Positions 17,406 to 26,090 of a stretch of DNA of 64,000 nucleotides are shown here, piece by piece. Source of the DNA: RHLJ01 sp963974345 (GTDB taxonomy: Bacteria; Bacteroidota; Rhodothermia; Balneolales; Balneolaceae); assembly GCA_963974345.1 (NCBI GenBank), contig CAXBBW010000004.1, positions 175,805-239,804 on the forward strand, read 5' to 3'. A model generated the notes under the pieces. That model ran no database searches. It was not told the origin of the DNA and worked only from the letters and a program-made list of their open reading frames with translations. How positions within the stretch are numbered: the stretch's first letter is position 1; every line of letters starts with the position of its first letter. A program made the position numbers and the translations under genes.

Positions 17406-18227
17406 TCAATTTAAGCTAAGAATTTGGGTTCTAAGTGTTTTACCAGATCCTCTCCATCCCCCTCTTCTAAAGTTAGTGTAAACATACGCAGCACCCTCAG
17501 GAATATCTTGAGTCAGAAAATTATAGAAGTATATATCGTCCTGATTGGAACTGTTAATAGGTTTAACATTATCTATATTTGTAAAACCCTCGTTAATGAC
17601 ATTTTTGTTAGCATCCAACCAGACTAACGAAAAACTATTACTACTGAAATAGGTAGGATAAAAAGAAACATTAAAAGGGATACTTCCCCCAGTAAAATGT
17701 TCATCATAAAAATCTATGTTTAAGATACTTTCTAGAGTGTCAGATTCAGCTATTTCTATCGAGGTTGAGGCAGGTAGTGGAAGTTCATTATCTAATATTG
17801 TAAAGTTTCTTGAAAAAACAACTTCATCATTTTCATCTAGTATTCTTGAAGTAAGTTGCTCATTTTGAATGGCGTCCAAAATACGAAGTTGAACATCTTC
17901 AAAGACTAAACTGTTGTTAGATTCATTATAGGCTTCTAAAACTTGCTCGTGAGTAAAAACCCAACCCTTATTATTTCCATCAACAATACCGAATTTTTGA
18001 ATATTTGTAGGATCAGTATTTTCAGATAGAAAGACCTCGAACATTGCTGTTACGCTAAATGAGTTTGCTTCATTGTTAAAACTTCTATTCAAATGAGAAT
18101 TATGAGTTAGTGATAAAGCATATTCTGTAAAGTTAATACGGAGTTCTATTTCGTCTTCGCCACCATCAGAAGGTGAGCACGAAACCAATAGCAAGAGTAT
18201 AAGTGAGTAGAGATAAGTATTTTTCAT
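17406..18227 (-). CDS. Lipoprotein, short paralogue of its downstream neighbour
   Basis: 273 residues of unknown function. A short signal peptide ends at lipobox LLVSC. The whole mature protein matches the N-terminal part of the next lipoprotein: SLTHNSHLNRSF, KGWVFTHEQVLEA, LVWLDANKNVINEG, IPEGAAYVYTNFRRG. It ends where the paralogue continues into its propeller-like half. It is the first gene of the pair on the minus strand, about 100 bp separating the coding regions, so they are probably co-transcribed. The repeated domain may bind a ligand or partner; nothing in the sequence names it. Confidence 0.78.
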   Translation of the reverse strand: MKNTYLYSLILLLLVSCSPSDGGEDEIELRINFTEYALSLTHNSHLNRSFNNEANSFSVTAMFEVFLSENTDPTNIQKFGIVDGNNKGWVFTHEQVLEAYNESNNSLVFEDVQLRILDAIQNEQLTSRILDENDEVVFSRNFTILDNELPLPASTSIEIAESDTLESILNIDFYDEHFTGGSIPFNVSFYPTYFSSNSFSLVWLDANKNVINEGFTNIDNVKPINSSNQDDIYFYNFLTQDIPEGAAYVYTNFRRGGWRGSGKTLRTQILSLN

Positions 18228-18312
18228 AATTTAAGTTAAAGATAAAATCAAAAGAAAATGAATCGTTTTAGGGTTCAGATTAAATTTTTACATTATAACT
18301 TTTGGAATAACT

Positions 18313-19443
18313 ATGCAAATGAACACACAAAAAATTCTGATTGTATTTGGTACACGTCCCGAAGCTATTAAAATGGCTCCAGTAGTTAAAGAGTTACAGA
18401 AACAAACGGGATCGTTTGTTACAAAAGTATGCGTTACAGCACAACATCGGGAGATGCTTGACCAAGTATTAGATTTTTTTGAAATCTCACCTGATTTTGA
18501 TCTTGATCTAATGAAGCCTGGTCAGAGCTTGTCAGGACTTACTTCATCTATTATTGAGAAGTTTAGTAAGGTTCTAGAGGAGTTTAAGCCGGATTATGTG
18601 TATGTGCATGGTGATACAACAACAACTTTTGCGTCTTCATTATGTGCATTTTATTTTGGAGCTAAGGTGTGTCATATTGAGGCTGGCTTAAGAACCTTCA
18701 ATAAGCATGCGCCCTTTCCAGAAGAAATTAACAGACAACTCACAGGGCGATTAGCCGATTATCATTTTGCCCCTACAAATCAAGCAAAAGATAATTTATT
18801 AAAGGAAGGAGTTTCTGCAGAGAATATTATCGTAACAGGGAATACAGTAATTGATGCGCTTAACCTATGCATTGAAAAGTTAAATAATTATACAAATTCA
18901 GAAATTGAAAACCTGAAAAAAATAATTGACCCAGATAAAAAGTTGATACTAGTCACAGGGCATAGACGAGAGAATTTTGGGGAGGGTTTTAGAAATATTT
19001 GTGATGCTTTGATTGAAATAGCAAAAACGGATGATGTGCAAATTATTTATCCAGTTCACTTAAACCCAAACGTTCAGGAAACAGTATTTAAAAAACTAGG
19101 AGAAATTGAGAATATTCATTTGATTGCTCCATTAGCGTACGAATCATTTGTATGGCTAATGAACGCATCATACTTAATCATAACTGATAGTGGTGGAATA
19201 CAAGAAGAAGCGCCAAGTTTAGGGAAACCTGTATTAGTAATGCGAGAAACTACAGAAAGGCCAGAAGCTGTTGATGCAGGTACCGTAATATTGGTAGGTA
19301 CAGATACAAAAAAAATAGTTAAAGAATGCGTATTCTTATTACAAGACGAAGCAAGATTCAAAACAATGAGTAAAGCTCATAATCCATATGGGGATGGTAA
19401 TTCAACAAGTAAGATTGTAGCTTTTCAAAAAAAGAATATTTAA
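18313..19443 (+). CDS. wecB: UDP-N-acetylglucosamine 2-epimerase (non-hydrolysing)
   Basis: Interconverts UDP-GlcNAc and UDP-ManNAc, supplying sugar for surface polysaccharide. The 376-residue protein shows the family landmarks: IVFGTRPEAIKMAPV, VHGDTTTTFA, CHIEAGLRTF, FPEEINRQLTG, TGHRRENFGEGF and TDSGGIQEEAPSLGKPVLVMRETTERPEA-type residues. Start at 18313 or the Met two codons later. Its stop overlaps the next gene's start (TAATG), so it is coupled to a methyltransferase and opens the polysaccharide locus. Confidence 0.95.
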   Translation: MQMNTQKILIVFGTRPEAIKMAPVVKELQKQTGSFVTKVCVTAQHREMLDQVLDFFEISPDFDLDLMKPGQSLSGLTSSIIEKFSKVLEEFKPDYVYVHGDTTTTFASSLCAFYFGAKVCHIEAGLRTFNKHAPFPEEINRQLTGRLADYHFAPTNQAKDNLLKEGVSAENIIVTGNTVIDALNLCIEKLNNYTNSEIENLKKIIDPDKKLILVTGHRRENFGEGFRNICDALIEIAKTDDVQIIYPVHLNPNVQETVFKKLGEIENIHLIAPLAYESFVWLMNASYLIITDSGGIQEEAPSLGKPVLVMRETTERPEAVDAGTVILVGTDTKKIVKECVFLLQDEARFKTMSKAHNPYGDGNSTSKIVAFQKKNI

Positions 19444-20171
19444 TGAATACAGAAGAAAGACTTAAAAGGGAAAAAGAGTTTCATAATGAAACGTTTTCAA
19501 CAAACTCGAGAAAAGCAGCCTCCAAGTACTATAAATCAGCAGGTTCGAGTTTAGATTTTTATAAAAATACAATTTGCAATAACATACAGGGTAAAAAAGT
19601 ACTTGAATACGGGTGTGGACCTGGGAGTGCTTCGTTCGATTTAGCAAGACTGGGTGCGGAAGTTTATGCAATTGATATTTCGGATGTCGCAATAGAACAA
19701 ACTAAAGCAAAGGCATTATCGGAAGGTCTTGAAATACATTGTTCGGTTATGGATGCCGAAAACCTTTCGTTTGAAGATGCTACGTTTGATTTGATTTGTG
19801 GAAGGGCAATATTGCACCATTTAGATTTGGAAAGATCATATAGTGAGCTAAAACGCACCCTAAAACCTGATGGAAAAGCTGTTTTTTTTGAGCCACTAGG
19901 TCATAACCCAATAATAAATATATATAGATACTTTACTCCAAAAATGAGAACAGTGGACGAACACCCTCTGTTAATTGAGGATATAAAGTTGGCAGAAAAG
20001 TATTTTGCAATAGTTAATTCAAATCATTTTAATTTGATAGCTACTGCAAGTTCATTTTTGCCTTTTTTAAGCAGAATCTTGAATAATGTGGATAAATTTT
20101 TGTTCAAAATGTTGCCATTTTTAAAGAAATATTCATGGATTACAGTAATTGAGTTCTCGAAACCCAAATAA
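19443..20171 (+). CDS. Class I SAM-dependent methyltransferase
   Basis: 242 residues with a Rossmann methyltransferase core: motif I VLEYGCGPGSASFDLA (about 55-70), acidic residue after strand 2 (YAIDISD), DAENLSFEDATFDLI and the ICGRAILHHLDLERSY segment. The C-terminal part has hydrophobic stretches, perhaps for membrane or lipid-linked substrate contact. One-base overlap with the epimerase gene suggests it methylates a glycan intermediate. Exact acceptor not determinable. Confidence 0.88.
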   Translation: MNTEERLKREKEFHNETFSTNSRKAASKYYKSAGSSLDFYKNTICNNIQGKKVLEYGCGPGSASFDLARLGAEVYAIDISDVAIEQTKAKALSEGLEIHCSVMDAENLSFEDATFDLICGRAILHHLDLERSYSELKRTLKPDGKAVFFEPLGHNPIINIYRYFTPKMRTVDEHPLLIEDIKLAEKYFAIVNSNHFNLIATASSFLPFLSRILNNVDKFLFKMLPFLKKYSWITVIEFSKPK

Positions 20172-20233
20172 AGTTTTTTTAATTAAAAACACTTTATATT
20201 TACAAAATTTTTTAATGCTAAGGATATTCTAGC

Positions 20234-20785
20234 ATGAACAAAGCACTAATCATGAATGAAGAGGAATTAAATCGTATCTATTTACGATTTGCACATCAAT
20301 TCCTCGAAACTTACGATGACCCGTCTCGACTAGCCATCATTGGGATGCAGACGAGGGGTGTTTATTTAGGAAAAAGAATAACTGAATGTATTCAGTCTGA
20401 ATTAGGTGAAAAAATAGACTTTGGAATACTGGATGTAACTTTTTATCGGGATGATTTTCGATCAAAACTTAAAATGCCTGAAGTTAAAGTAACTGAAATT
20501 CCATTCGATCTTTATGATAGAGATGTAGTGTTAATTGATGATGTTTTATTTACTGGTAGGACAGTTAGATCTGCAATGGATGCACTGATGGCGTACGGAC
20601 GTCCTAGAAAAATACAGTTTTGTTGTATGGTAGATCGGGGTCATAGAGAACTTCCAATAGCACCTGATTTTACTGGAATGTATTTGCCAACTCATGAGAA
20701 AGAAGAGGTTAGAGTAAAAGTGAAAGAACTTGATGGTGAAGATGCAGTATATTTAGTAAAAATAGAGGGAAGTGTTGATGAATAA
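20234..20785 (+). CDS. pyrR: PyrR-type bifunctional pyr operon regulator / uracil phosphoribosyltransferase
   Basis: 183 residues with a type I phosphoribosyltransferase fold and the PRPP loop VVLIDDVLFTGRTVR (about 98-112). Flanking segments (GMQTRGVYLGKRI, LDVTFYRDDF, MVDRGHRELPIAPDF) are those of PyrR, which senses UMP and can attenuate pyr genes. An AAGGA lies about 10 bases before the ATG. pyrB overlaps the end by 8 bp. The 62-bp leader shows no recognisable PyrR-binding hairpin or attenuator, so RNA-based control here is unproven. Confidence 0.93.
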   Translation: MNKALIMNEEELNRIYLRFAHQFLETYDDPSRLAIIGMQTRGVYLGKRITECIQSELGEKIDFGILDVTFYRDDFRSKLKMPEVKVTEIPFDLYDRDVVLIDDVLFTGRTVRSAMDALMAYGRPRKIQFCCMVDRGHRELPIAPDFTGMYLPTHEKEEVRVKVKELDGEDAVYLVKIEGSVDE

Positions 20786-21728
20786 ACTTCTTGAAAACTA
20801 CGAGTTTAATCAAAAGCACCTTTTAGGTCTTTCTAACTATTCAAAAGAGGATATTTTATATGTACTTGAGCAGGCAAAATCATTTAGAGAGATTTTAGAT
20901 CGACCAGTGCCAAAAGTTCCAACCCTTCGTGACAAAACAATTGTTAACCTTTTTTATGAAAATAGTACAAGAACAAGACTTTCGTTTGAGCTAGCCCAAA
21001 AAAGAATGGGTGCAGATGTAATTAATTTTTCTACATCAACTTCGAGCACAAAGAAAGGAGAATCACTAAAAGACACTATACGCAATATCAGTTCTATGAA
21101 AATTGATATGGTTGTGGTAAGGCATCAAAGCCCAGGAGTTCCACATTTTCTCACACAATGTGTTGATGCCGCAATACTTAATGCTGGAGACGGAGCACAT
21201 GAACATCCTACTCAGGCATTACTAGATATGTTTACAATGCAGCAAATTCATCCTAACTTGGAAGGGAGAAAAGTTGCTATAATTGGCGATATATCTCACA
21301 GTAGAGTGGTTCGGTCCAATATAATTGGATTGAAGAAACTTGGAGCAAAGGTAGTGCTTTGTGGTCCAAAAACATTCATGCCTAAATTTATTGAGAATTT
21401 TGGGGTTACGGTATCGTATGATTTAGAAGAAACACTAGCTTGGTGTGATGTTGCAATGGCATTACGAATACAGCTTGAACGGCAAGACGAAGGAACTGAA
21501 CTTTTTCCAACAATTCGAGAATATCATGAACGATTTGGAATAAAATTAGAACATTTGGAAAAATATCCTGATTTTAAAATTATGCATCCAGGACCAATAA
21601 ATCGTGGGGTAGAAATGGAAAGCGAAGTAGCCGACAGTGACCGAGCTGTAATTTTAGATCAGGTTACCAACGGAGTTGCAGTACGTATGGCGGTTTTATA
21701 TTTGTTAAGTGGCGGTAATAGAGTTTAG
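20778..21728 (+). CDS. pyrB: Aspartate carbamoyltransferase catalytic subunit
   Basis: Makes carbamoyl-aspartate from carbamoyl phosphate and aspartate, the committed step of pyrimidine synthesis. About 316 residues from ATG 20778 (a GTG six bases earlier is possible). Carbamoyl-phosphate motif STRTRLSFE, the HEHPTQALLD motif, GDISHSRVVRSN and MHPGPINRGVEM are all intact. ATGAATAA overlap couples it to pyrR. No pyrI gene follows; instead a glycosyltransferase gene starts 6 bp downstream, an unusual neighbour. Confidence 0.97.
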   Translation: MNKLLENYEFNQKHLLGLSNYSKEDILYVLEQAKSFREILDRPVPKVPTLRDKTIVNLFYENSTRTRLSFELAQKRMGADVINFSTSTSSTKKGESLKDTIRNISSMKIDMVVVRHQSPGVPHFLTQCVDAAILNAGDGAHEHPTQALLDMFTMQQIHPNLEGRKVAIIGDISHSRVVRSNIIGLKKLGAKVVLCGPKTFMPKFIENFGVTVSYDLEETLAWCDVAMALRIQLERQDEGTELFPTIREYHERFGIKLEHLEKYPDFKIMHPGPINRGVEMESEVADSDRAVILDQVTNGVAVRMAVLYLLSGGNRV

Positions 21729-21734
21729 TTTTAT

Positions 21735-22934
21735 ATGCGAATCTTATTCATAACACCTCGTTTCCCATATCCTGCTTTAAAAGGGGACCAACTTATTGTG
21801 TTGAATAGGTTAAAGGGGCTAGGTAAGGATTTTAAAATCGTTCTACTTACTTTTTACGAAAAAGAAAGCGAGCTTCAGGGTTTGAAAGAACTTGAAAAGT
21901 ATTGCGAGCAAATAATACCTGTAAAACTGAGCCGATTTCGATCAAATATCAATATTTTAAAAGGCTTATTTGGAAATAAATTACCATTACAGGTTAATTA
22001 CTTTACTTCAAGCTTATTTCAACAAGAGCTACATAGAGTGATTAGTACCTACGATATTGATATGGTACATGCTTTTACACTGCGATTAGGAGAGCATTGC
22101 AAGAACCTGAAGATTCCTGTTATTTACGAATTAATTGATTCGATGCAGTTGAATCTTGAAAATATGGTTAGAGAAGAGCAATTTTTTAAAAAGTGGCTGT
22201 ATAGAATTGAAGAAAAGCGGATTAAGGTCTATGAAAAATCTCTTTGTAAAAAAGAAAAGTATTTAACCGTTGTTTCGAAGAAAGATAAAGAAAAGATCGG
22301 GTCACGTCATATTCAAGTTATACCAAACGGCGTTGATCTATCACTATTTAAAGAAGCGGATACTTATAATAATGGAGAAATTATATTCTCAGGAAATATG
22401 GGTTATTTACCCAATATTCATGCAGTTAGATGGTTTGTGAATGAATGTTTACCAACTATTAAACAGGCAAGACCAAATGTTAAATTTAATATAGTTGGAG
22501 CAAACCCTAGTTCCTATATAAAAAGCTTACATGATGGACGAACCATTTTTGTTTCCGGATTTGTTGAATCCATTAAAAATGAATTGAATAGAGCCCAAAT
22601 TGCAGTTGCTCCGATGCGATCTGGTTCAGGAATGCAAAATAAAATTATTGAAGCGATGGCGTGTGGAACTCCAGTAGTAACAACGCATAATGGCCTGGAA
22701 GGTTTATTTGCTGATCCTGACGAGGATATTTTAGTTGCAGATACCCCAAACACATTTTCACAGGCAGTTATTGATTTATTAAGTGATAATGAATTATATA
22801 CTAAAATTGCTACTAACAGTTGTTCTTACGTTAATAAATTTCATTCTTGGGTAGGGAGTAATCAAATGATTTCTGATCTCTATTTAGATGCTCTTTCGGA
22901 TAAAATTCGGAAAGAATCTGTTTTAAATAAGTAG
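21735..22934 (+). CDS. GT4-family glycosyltransferase
   Basis: 399-residue GT-B enzyme, similar in layout to the group that includes Stp1-type transferases of exopolysaccharide loci. The N-domain begins MRILFITPRFPYPALKGDQL, the C-domain has VIPNGVDLSLF, FSGNMGYLPNIHAVRWF and the acceptor/nucleotide motif SGSGMQNKIIEAMACGTPVV. It lies 6 bp after pyrB and 12 bp before another glycosyltransferase, so likely one transcript. Donor and acceptor sugars cannot be read from sequence. Confidence 0.9.
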   Translation: MRILFITPRFPYPALKGDQLIVLNRLKGLGKDFKIVLLTFYEKESELQGLKELEKYCEQIIPVKLSRFRSNINILKGLFGNKLPLQVNYFTSSLFQQELHRVISTYDIDMVHAFTLRLGEHCKNLKIPVIYELIDSMQLNLENMVREEQFFKKWLYRIEEKRIKVYEKSLCKKEKYLTVVSKKDKEKIGSRHIQVIPNGVDLSLFKEADTYNNGEIIFSGNMGYLPNIHAVRWFVNECLPTIKQARPNVKFNIVGANPSSYIKSLHDGRTIFVSGFVESIKNELNRAQIAVAPMRSGSGMQNKIIEAMACGTPVVTTHNGLEGLFADPDEDILVADTPNTFSQAVIDLLSDNELYTKIATNSCSYVNKFHSWVGSNQMISDLYLDALSDKIRKESVLNK

Positions 22935-22946
22935 GGGAGAGGATTA

Positions 22947-24062
22947 ATGGCTAAGATAGTTCAACTGTCTTCAGTACACCCTTCAAACGATACTCGAATT
23001 TTCCATAAAATATGTAAATCGTTAGTAAATGCAGGGTATTCACTAGATCTTATTATTCAAAACGAGAAAAATGAGACTAGAGAGGGGGTAAATATTATTG
23101 CACTTCCAATTGCAGAGAAAAAAAGTGATAGAATATTTAAAATTATTCCAAAACTAATAAAGCTTAGTTTTAAATATCCAAAATCAACGTTTTTTCATTT
23201 TCATGATCCCGAGTTAATTATTGTAGGTTTACTACTAAAAATGTTTGGTTATCGAGTAATTTACGATGTTCATGAAGATGTTCCCAAAGATGTGCTTACT
23301 AAAGAATGGATTCCAATTGTTCTAAGGCTTCTATTATCAAAATCAATCTCAATTATTGAAAGGTTTTCAAGCAATTACTTTGATCAAATTATTACAGTAG
23401 TTCCTTCGATTACAGAGAGATTTAAAAACCGAAAAGTAGTTGAATTAAGAAATTACCCTTTCCTTGAATCAAATATTTACGATAATTATCAAAGTTCGCC
23501 AGCTAATAAGTACATCGTGTATGTCGGAAGTTTGACAGAACGGAGGGGTTTGCCAATTTTAGTAGATGCATTACCGTATGTTAATGAGCCTAATTTAACA
23601 CTTAAAATTGGAGGAGTTTTCAATAATGATGGCCTAGAAGATTTATTGAAATCAAAAAAAGGATGGGGAAATGTGAAGCTCCTTGGGTGGGTTCATCAAA
23701 ATGAATTGCTACAGCTACTTGAAGGGGCTACCGCTGGAATGGTAGTATTAGGTGACATTCCAAGTCATAGAGGTTCATTTCCTGTCAAGATGTTTGAATA
23801 TATGAGAGCTGGAATTCCAATTATCGCATCTGACTTCCCACTTTGGAGAGAAATTGTGCAAGACTGTGGCTTATTAGTAGCCCCAAACTCTCCGCAAGAA
23901 ATTGCTGATGCAATAAATTGGGTTTTAGAGAATCCAGAAAAAGCAAAGGAAATGGGTGAAAATGGGTTGAAATTAGTTCGTAAAAAATACAATTGGACAA
24001 ATGAAGAAAAAAAACTTCTGGTTATGTACGAAAACCTATTTTTTAAGCCAAATACGACATAG
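22947..24062 (+). CDS. GT4-family glycosyltransferase
   Basis: 371 residues, GT-B fold. N-domain opens with IVQLSSVHPSNDTRIFHKIC, then FHFHDPELIIVGL and YDVHEDVPKDV; the C-domain has IVYVGSLTERRGLP and the retaining-transferase segment SFPVKMFEYMRAGIPIIASDFPLW. A GGAGAGGA ribosome binding site precedes ATG. It overlaps the convergent methyltransferase gene by 27 bp at its 3' end. Likely acts on polysaccharide assembly. Confidence 0.9.
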   Translation: MAKIVQLSSVHPSNDTRIFHKICKSLVNAGYSLDLIIQNEKNETREGVNIIALPIAEKKSDRIFKIIPKLIKLSFKYPKSTFFHFHDPELIIVGLLLKMFGYRVIYDVHEDVPKDVLTKEWIPIVLRLLLSKSISIIERFSSNYFDQIITVVPSITERFKNRKVVELRNYPFLESNIYDNYQSSPANKYIVYVGSLTERRGLPILVDALPYVNEPNLTLKIGGVFNNDGLEDLLKSKKGWGNVKLLGWVHQNELLQLLEGATAGMVVLGDIPSHRGSFPVKMFEYMRAGIPIIASDFPLWREIVQDCGLLVAPNSPQEIADAINWVLENPEKAKEMGENGLKLVRKKYNWTNEEKKLLVMYENLFFKPNTT

Positions 24063-24872
24063 ATTTGGTGAGAAATAATAAGAATTCTTTCCAAATATTT
24101 TTGCTAATGAGAAATAAACACATCTAAGAAAGAAAGGTGCTTTATCTTTCCAGCGGTTCGAATAATTATAGGGACTGTAAAAAGGATAAGAACTTTTCCA
24201 GTCTTTATAACTCTTAAAAGTGAGTGTAGTAGATACTGGAGCAAATTTTTGTCTAAGAGGTTTAAGTCTTAAGGGACTAACAAAATCATTTTCCGGTTTA
24301 CCTTTTACCCCAAATAGGTTTGTATACAAGCTTCTTTTAGAACTTGGTATCCAATGGCTCATGGGTATTTTATTATCATGCAGTACTAAAGGAAAAAATT
24401 TATTAGGGGTTGTAAGAATAACAAGTTTATCGGTAGATTTTGAAATAAGCTCTATGCAGGCGTCAATATGTGGGTCTCCTACATGTTCGAGGGTTTCCAC
24501 AGAAACAAAAATGTCAAACTGATTTTCATGAAAAGGCAATTCCTGCATAGGAGCAGCTATAAAATCGCATTTATCTTTTATATTTAATATTTCTGCAATT
24601 CGCTCTGCATCTTTTAATCTGGGTTCATCAATATCACAAAGTGTGGCATGTTTACCTCCTGAAAGCAAAAACCCAAAGGCCAACCACCCAAAACCCGCTC
24701 CACAATCAACCAATGTTGAAGTGCTAAGATCAAGATGTTCATTCAGTGGTTGGATATATCTTTTTATGATATACTCAAGTGTTTTTTGAAAGTCGAGATT
24801 ATAATATTCCGTATTTCTAAGAAATGGTAATTCAGAAATTTCTTGAACTTGATCTGAAGTCAAATTAATCAT
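24036..24872 (-). CDS. Class I SAM-dependent methyltransferase
   Basis: 278 residues. Motif I VDCGAGFGWLAFG (about 55-67), an acidic loop CDIDEPRLKDAERIA, FIAAPMQELPF and VSVETLEHVGDP are visible, followed by LTTPNKFFPLVLHD and a C-terminal region with aromatic and basic residues. Its start overlaps the upstream glycosyltransferase stop by 8 bp, so they are coupled. Probably modifies a sugar in the same polysaccharide. Last 27 bp overlap the convergent glycosyltransferase gene. Confidence 0.88.
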   Translation of the reverse strand: MINLTSDQVQEISELPFLRNTEYYNLDFQKTLEYIIKRYIQPLNEHLDLSTSTLVDCGAGFGWLAFGFLLSGGKHATLCDIDEPRLKDAERIAEILNIKDKCDFIAAPMQELPFHENQFDIFVSVETLEHVGDPHIDACIELISKSTDKLVILTTPNKFFPLVLHDNKIPMSHWIPSSKRSLYTNLFGVKGKPENDFVSPLRLKPLRQKFAPVSTTLTFKSYKDWKSSYPFYSPYNYSNRWKDKAPFFLRCVYFSLAKIFGKNSYYFSPNLCRIWLKK

Positions 24873-26028
24873 AAATAATATTTTTATATCTTGTTATTAG
24901 CTTGCTTAAGAAGGCTTGGGACCCAAAATTTTTAATCGTAAGAGCCCTGATTTCTTCAGAGTCGTAGGTAGTCAAAGTTTGCTCTAATTTAGAAATAGAA
25001 TCTCTAAGAGTAGAGGGGGCAAAATCGGAACAAAGTATTCCAGTTTTATCTGAAACAAAATCAGAAGCTATCCCCGCTGGTGTAGCTACAACAGGAAGTC
25101 CTGTGGCAGTTGCCTCGATAAGTGAGAGCCCAAAACCTTCTTTTCTGCTCGGAAAAATATATGCGTCGGCAGCATAATAATAGTCAATAAGTTTTGAGGG
25201 GGGCATCGCGGGATGAATATCAAAACAAGGGATAAAAGGAAATTCAAACTCTTTGAAACTATCGTTCATATTTCCAACAATGTGCACTTTAATATCCTCA
25301 AACTGAGAGTTTTTATCAGAAAAAGCATTCGATAAAATATCAAGCCCTTTTTCTGGCCTGTTGTTAGCAATGCACAGAAAATGTTTTTTATCTACATCCC
25401 AGCCCATTCTTTCTTTTGCCTGTATTTTATCGGATTTACTAGGTAGCGTATAAATCTTTTCATCAATAAAATTATTTATTTGAAAGATTTTGAAAGATAA
25501 GGCGGGAAAATAGATGCTTATATCCTTTTTTAGTTGAGGGCCAACTACAAATATTTGATCAGCAGAAGTGAGAGCCTTTTCTACCATTCTTTTAAAAAAT
25601 GGTAAATGGATAATTCGGTACCAATCTCCTCCATGAATGGTAATGGCTGTTTTAACCCCCCTTTTTTTTAAAAGAGGGAGTACTAAACCCCCTGGATAAA
25701 GAAAGTGAACATGGATTAAATCAAAACTCTGATCTTTTAAAATTCTCTTAAATATCTTAACAAGTGAAAACTGTGTAATAAAAGGGAGTTTTTTTTTAGG
25801 TATTGACAAGTAATGAACTCTCTCAGGAAGATCTCCAGAGGTCTCAAATGTACTTTTGCTCTCAACTGCCCTTTTTGTAAAGGGAATAGGCGTTGGAGTT
25901 AGAACAAAAACGCTAACGTTTGTAGTGGCATCCGAACTTTGTATAAGTTCGGCTTGGTCTTTTATAAATTTTCCTTGAATCGGATGAAGTTCGGTAGGGA
26001 AAAGATGACTAATTAATGCTACTTTCAA
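24865..26028 (-). CDS. GT4-family glycosyltransferase
   Basis: 387 residues, GT-B fold. N-domain: VALISHLFPTELHPIQGKFI and LIHVHFLYPGGLVLPLL; central TIHGGDWYRI; C-domain: CIANNRPEKGLDILSNAF and the EX7E-type segment EGFGLSLIEATATGLPVVATPAG. It is co-transcribed with the downstream methyltransferase (8-bp overlap). Divergent from the Wzx-like gene, with a 62-bp gap that must hold both promoters. Confidence 0.9.
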   Translation of the reverse strand: MKVALISHLFPTELHPIQGKFIKDQAELIQSSDATTNVSVFVLTPTPIPFTKRAVESKSTFETSGDLPERVHYLSIPKKKLPFITQFSLVKIFKRILKDQSFDLIHVHFLYPGGLVLPLLKKRGVKTAITIHGGDWYRIIHLPFFKRMVEKALTSADQIFVVGPQLKKDISIYFPALSFKIFQINNFIDEKIYTLPSKSDKIQAKERMGWDVDKKHFLCIANNRPEKGLDILSNAFSDKNSQFEDIKVHIVGNMNDSFKEFEFPFIPCFDIHPAMPPSKLIDYYYAADAYIFPSRKEGFGLSLIEATATGLPVVATPAGIASDFVSDKTGILCSDFAPSTLRDSISKLEQTLTTYDSEEIRALTIKNFGSQAFLSKLITRYKNIIYD

Positions 26029-26090
26029 GGCCCATATAATTTTTATTAATTATTTAATATAGCATAGTTGAAAGCTTATATCATCCTTAA

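Noticed and set aside
15448..18227. Short lipoprotein as a truncated pseudogene of its longer neighbour
   Set aside because: Its frame is open, it has its own lipobox, stops cleanly after the shared domain, and the two copies are too diverged for a recent truncation.
20172..20233. PyrR attenuator or riboswitch ahead of pyrR
   Set aside because: The 62-bp leader is AT-rich with no stem-loop and T-run pair that I could identify.
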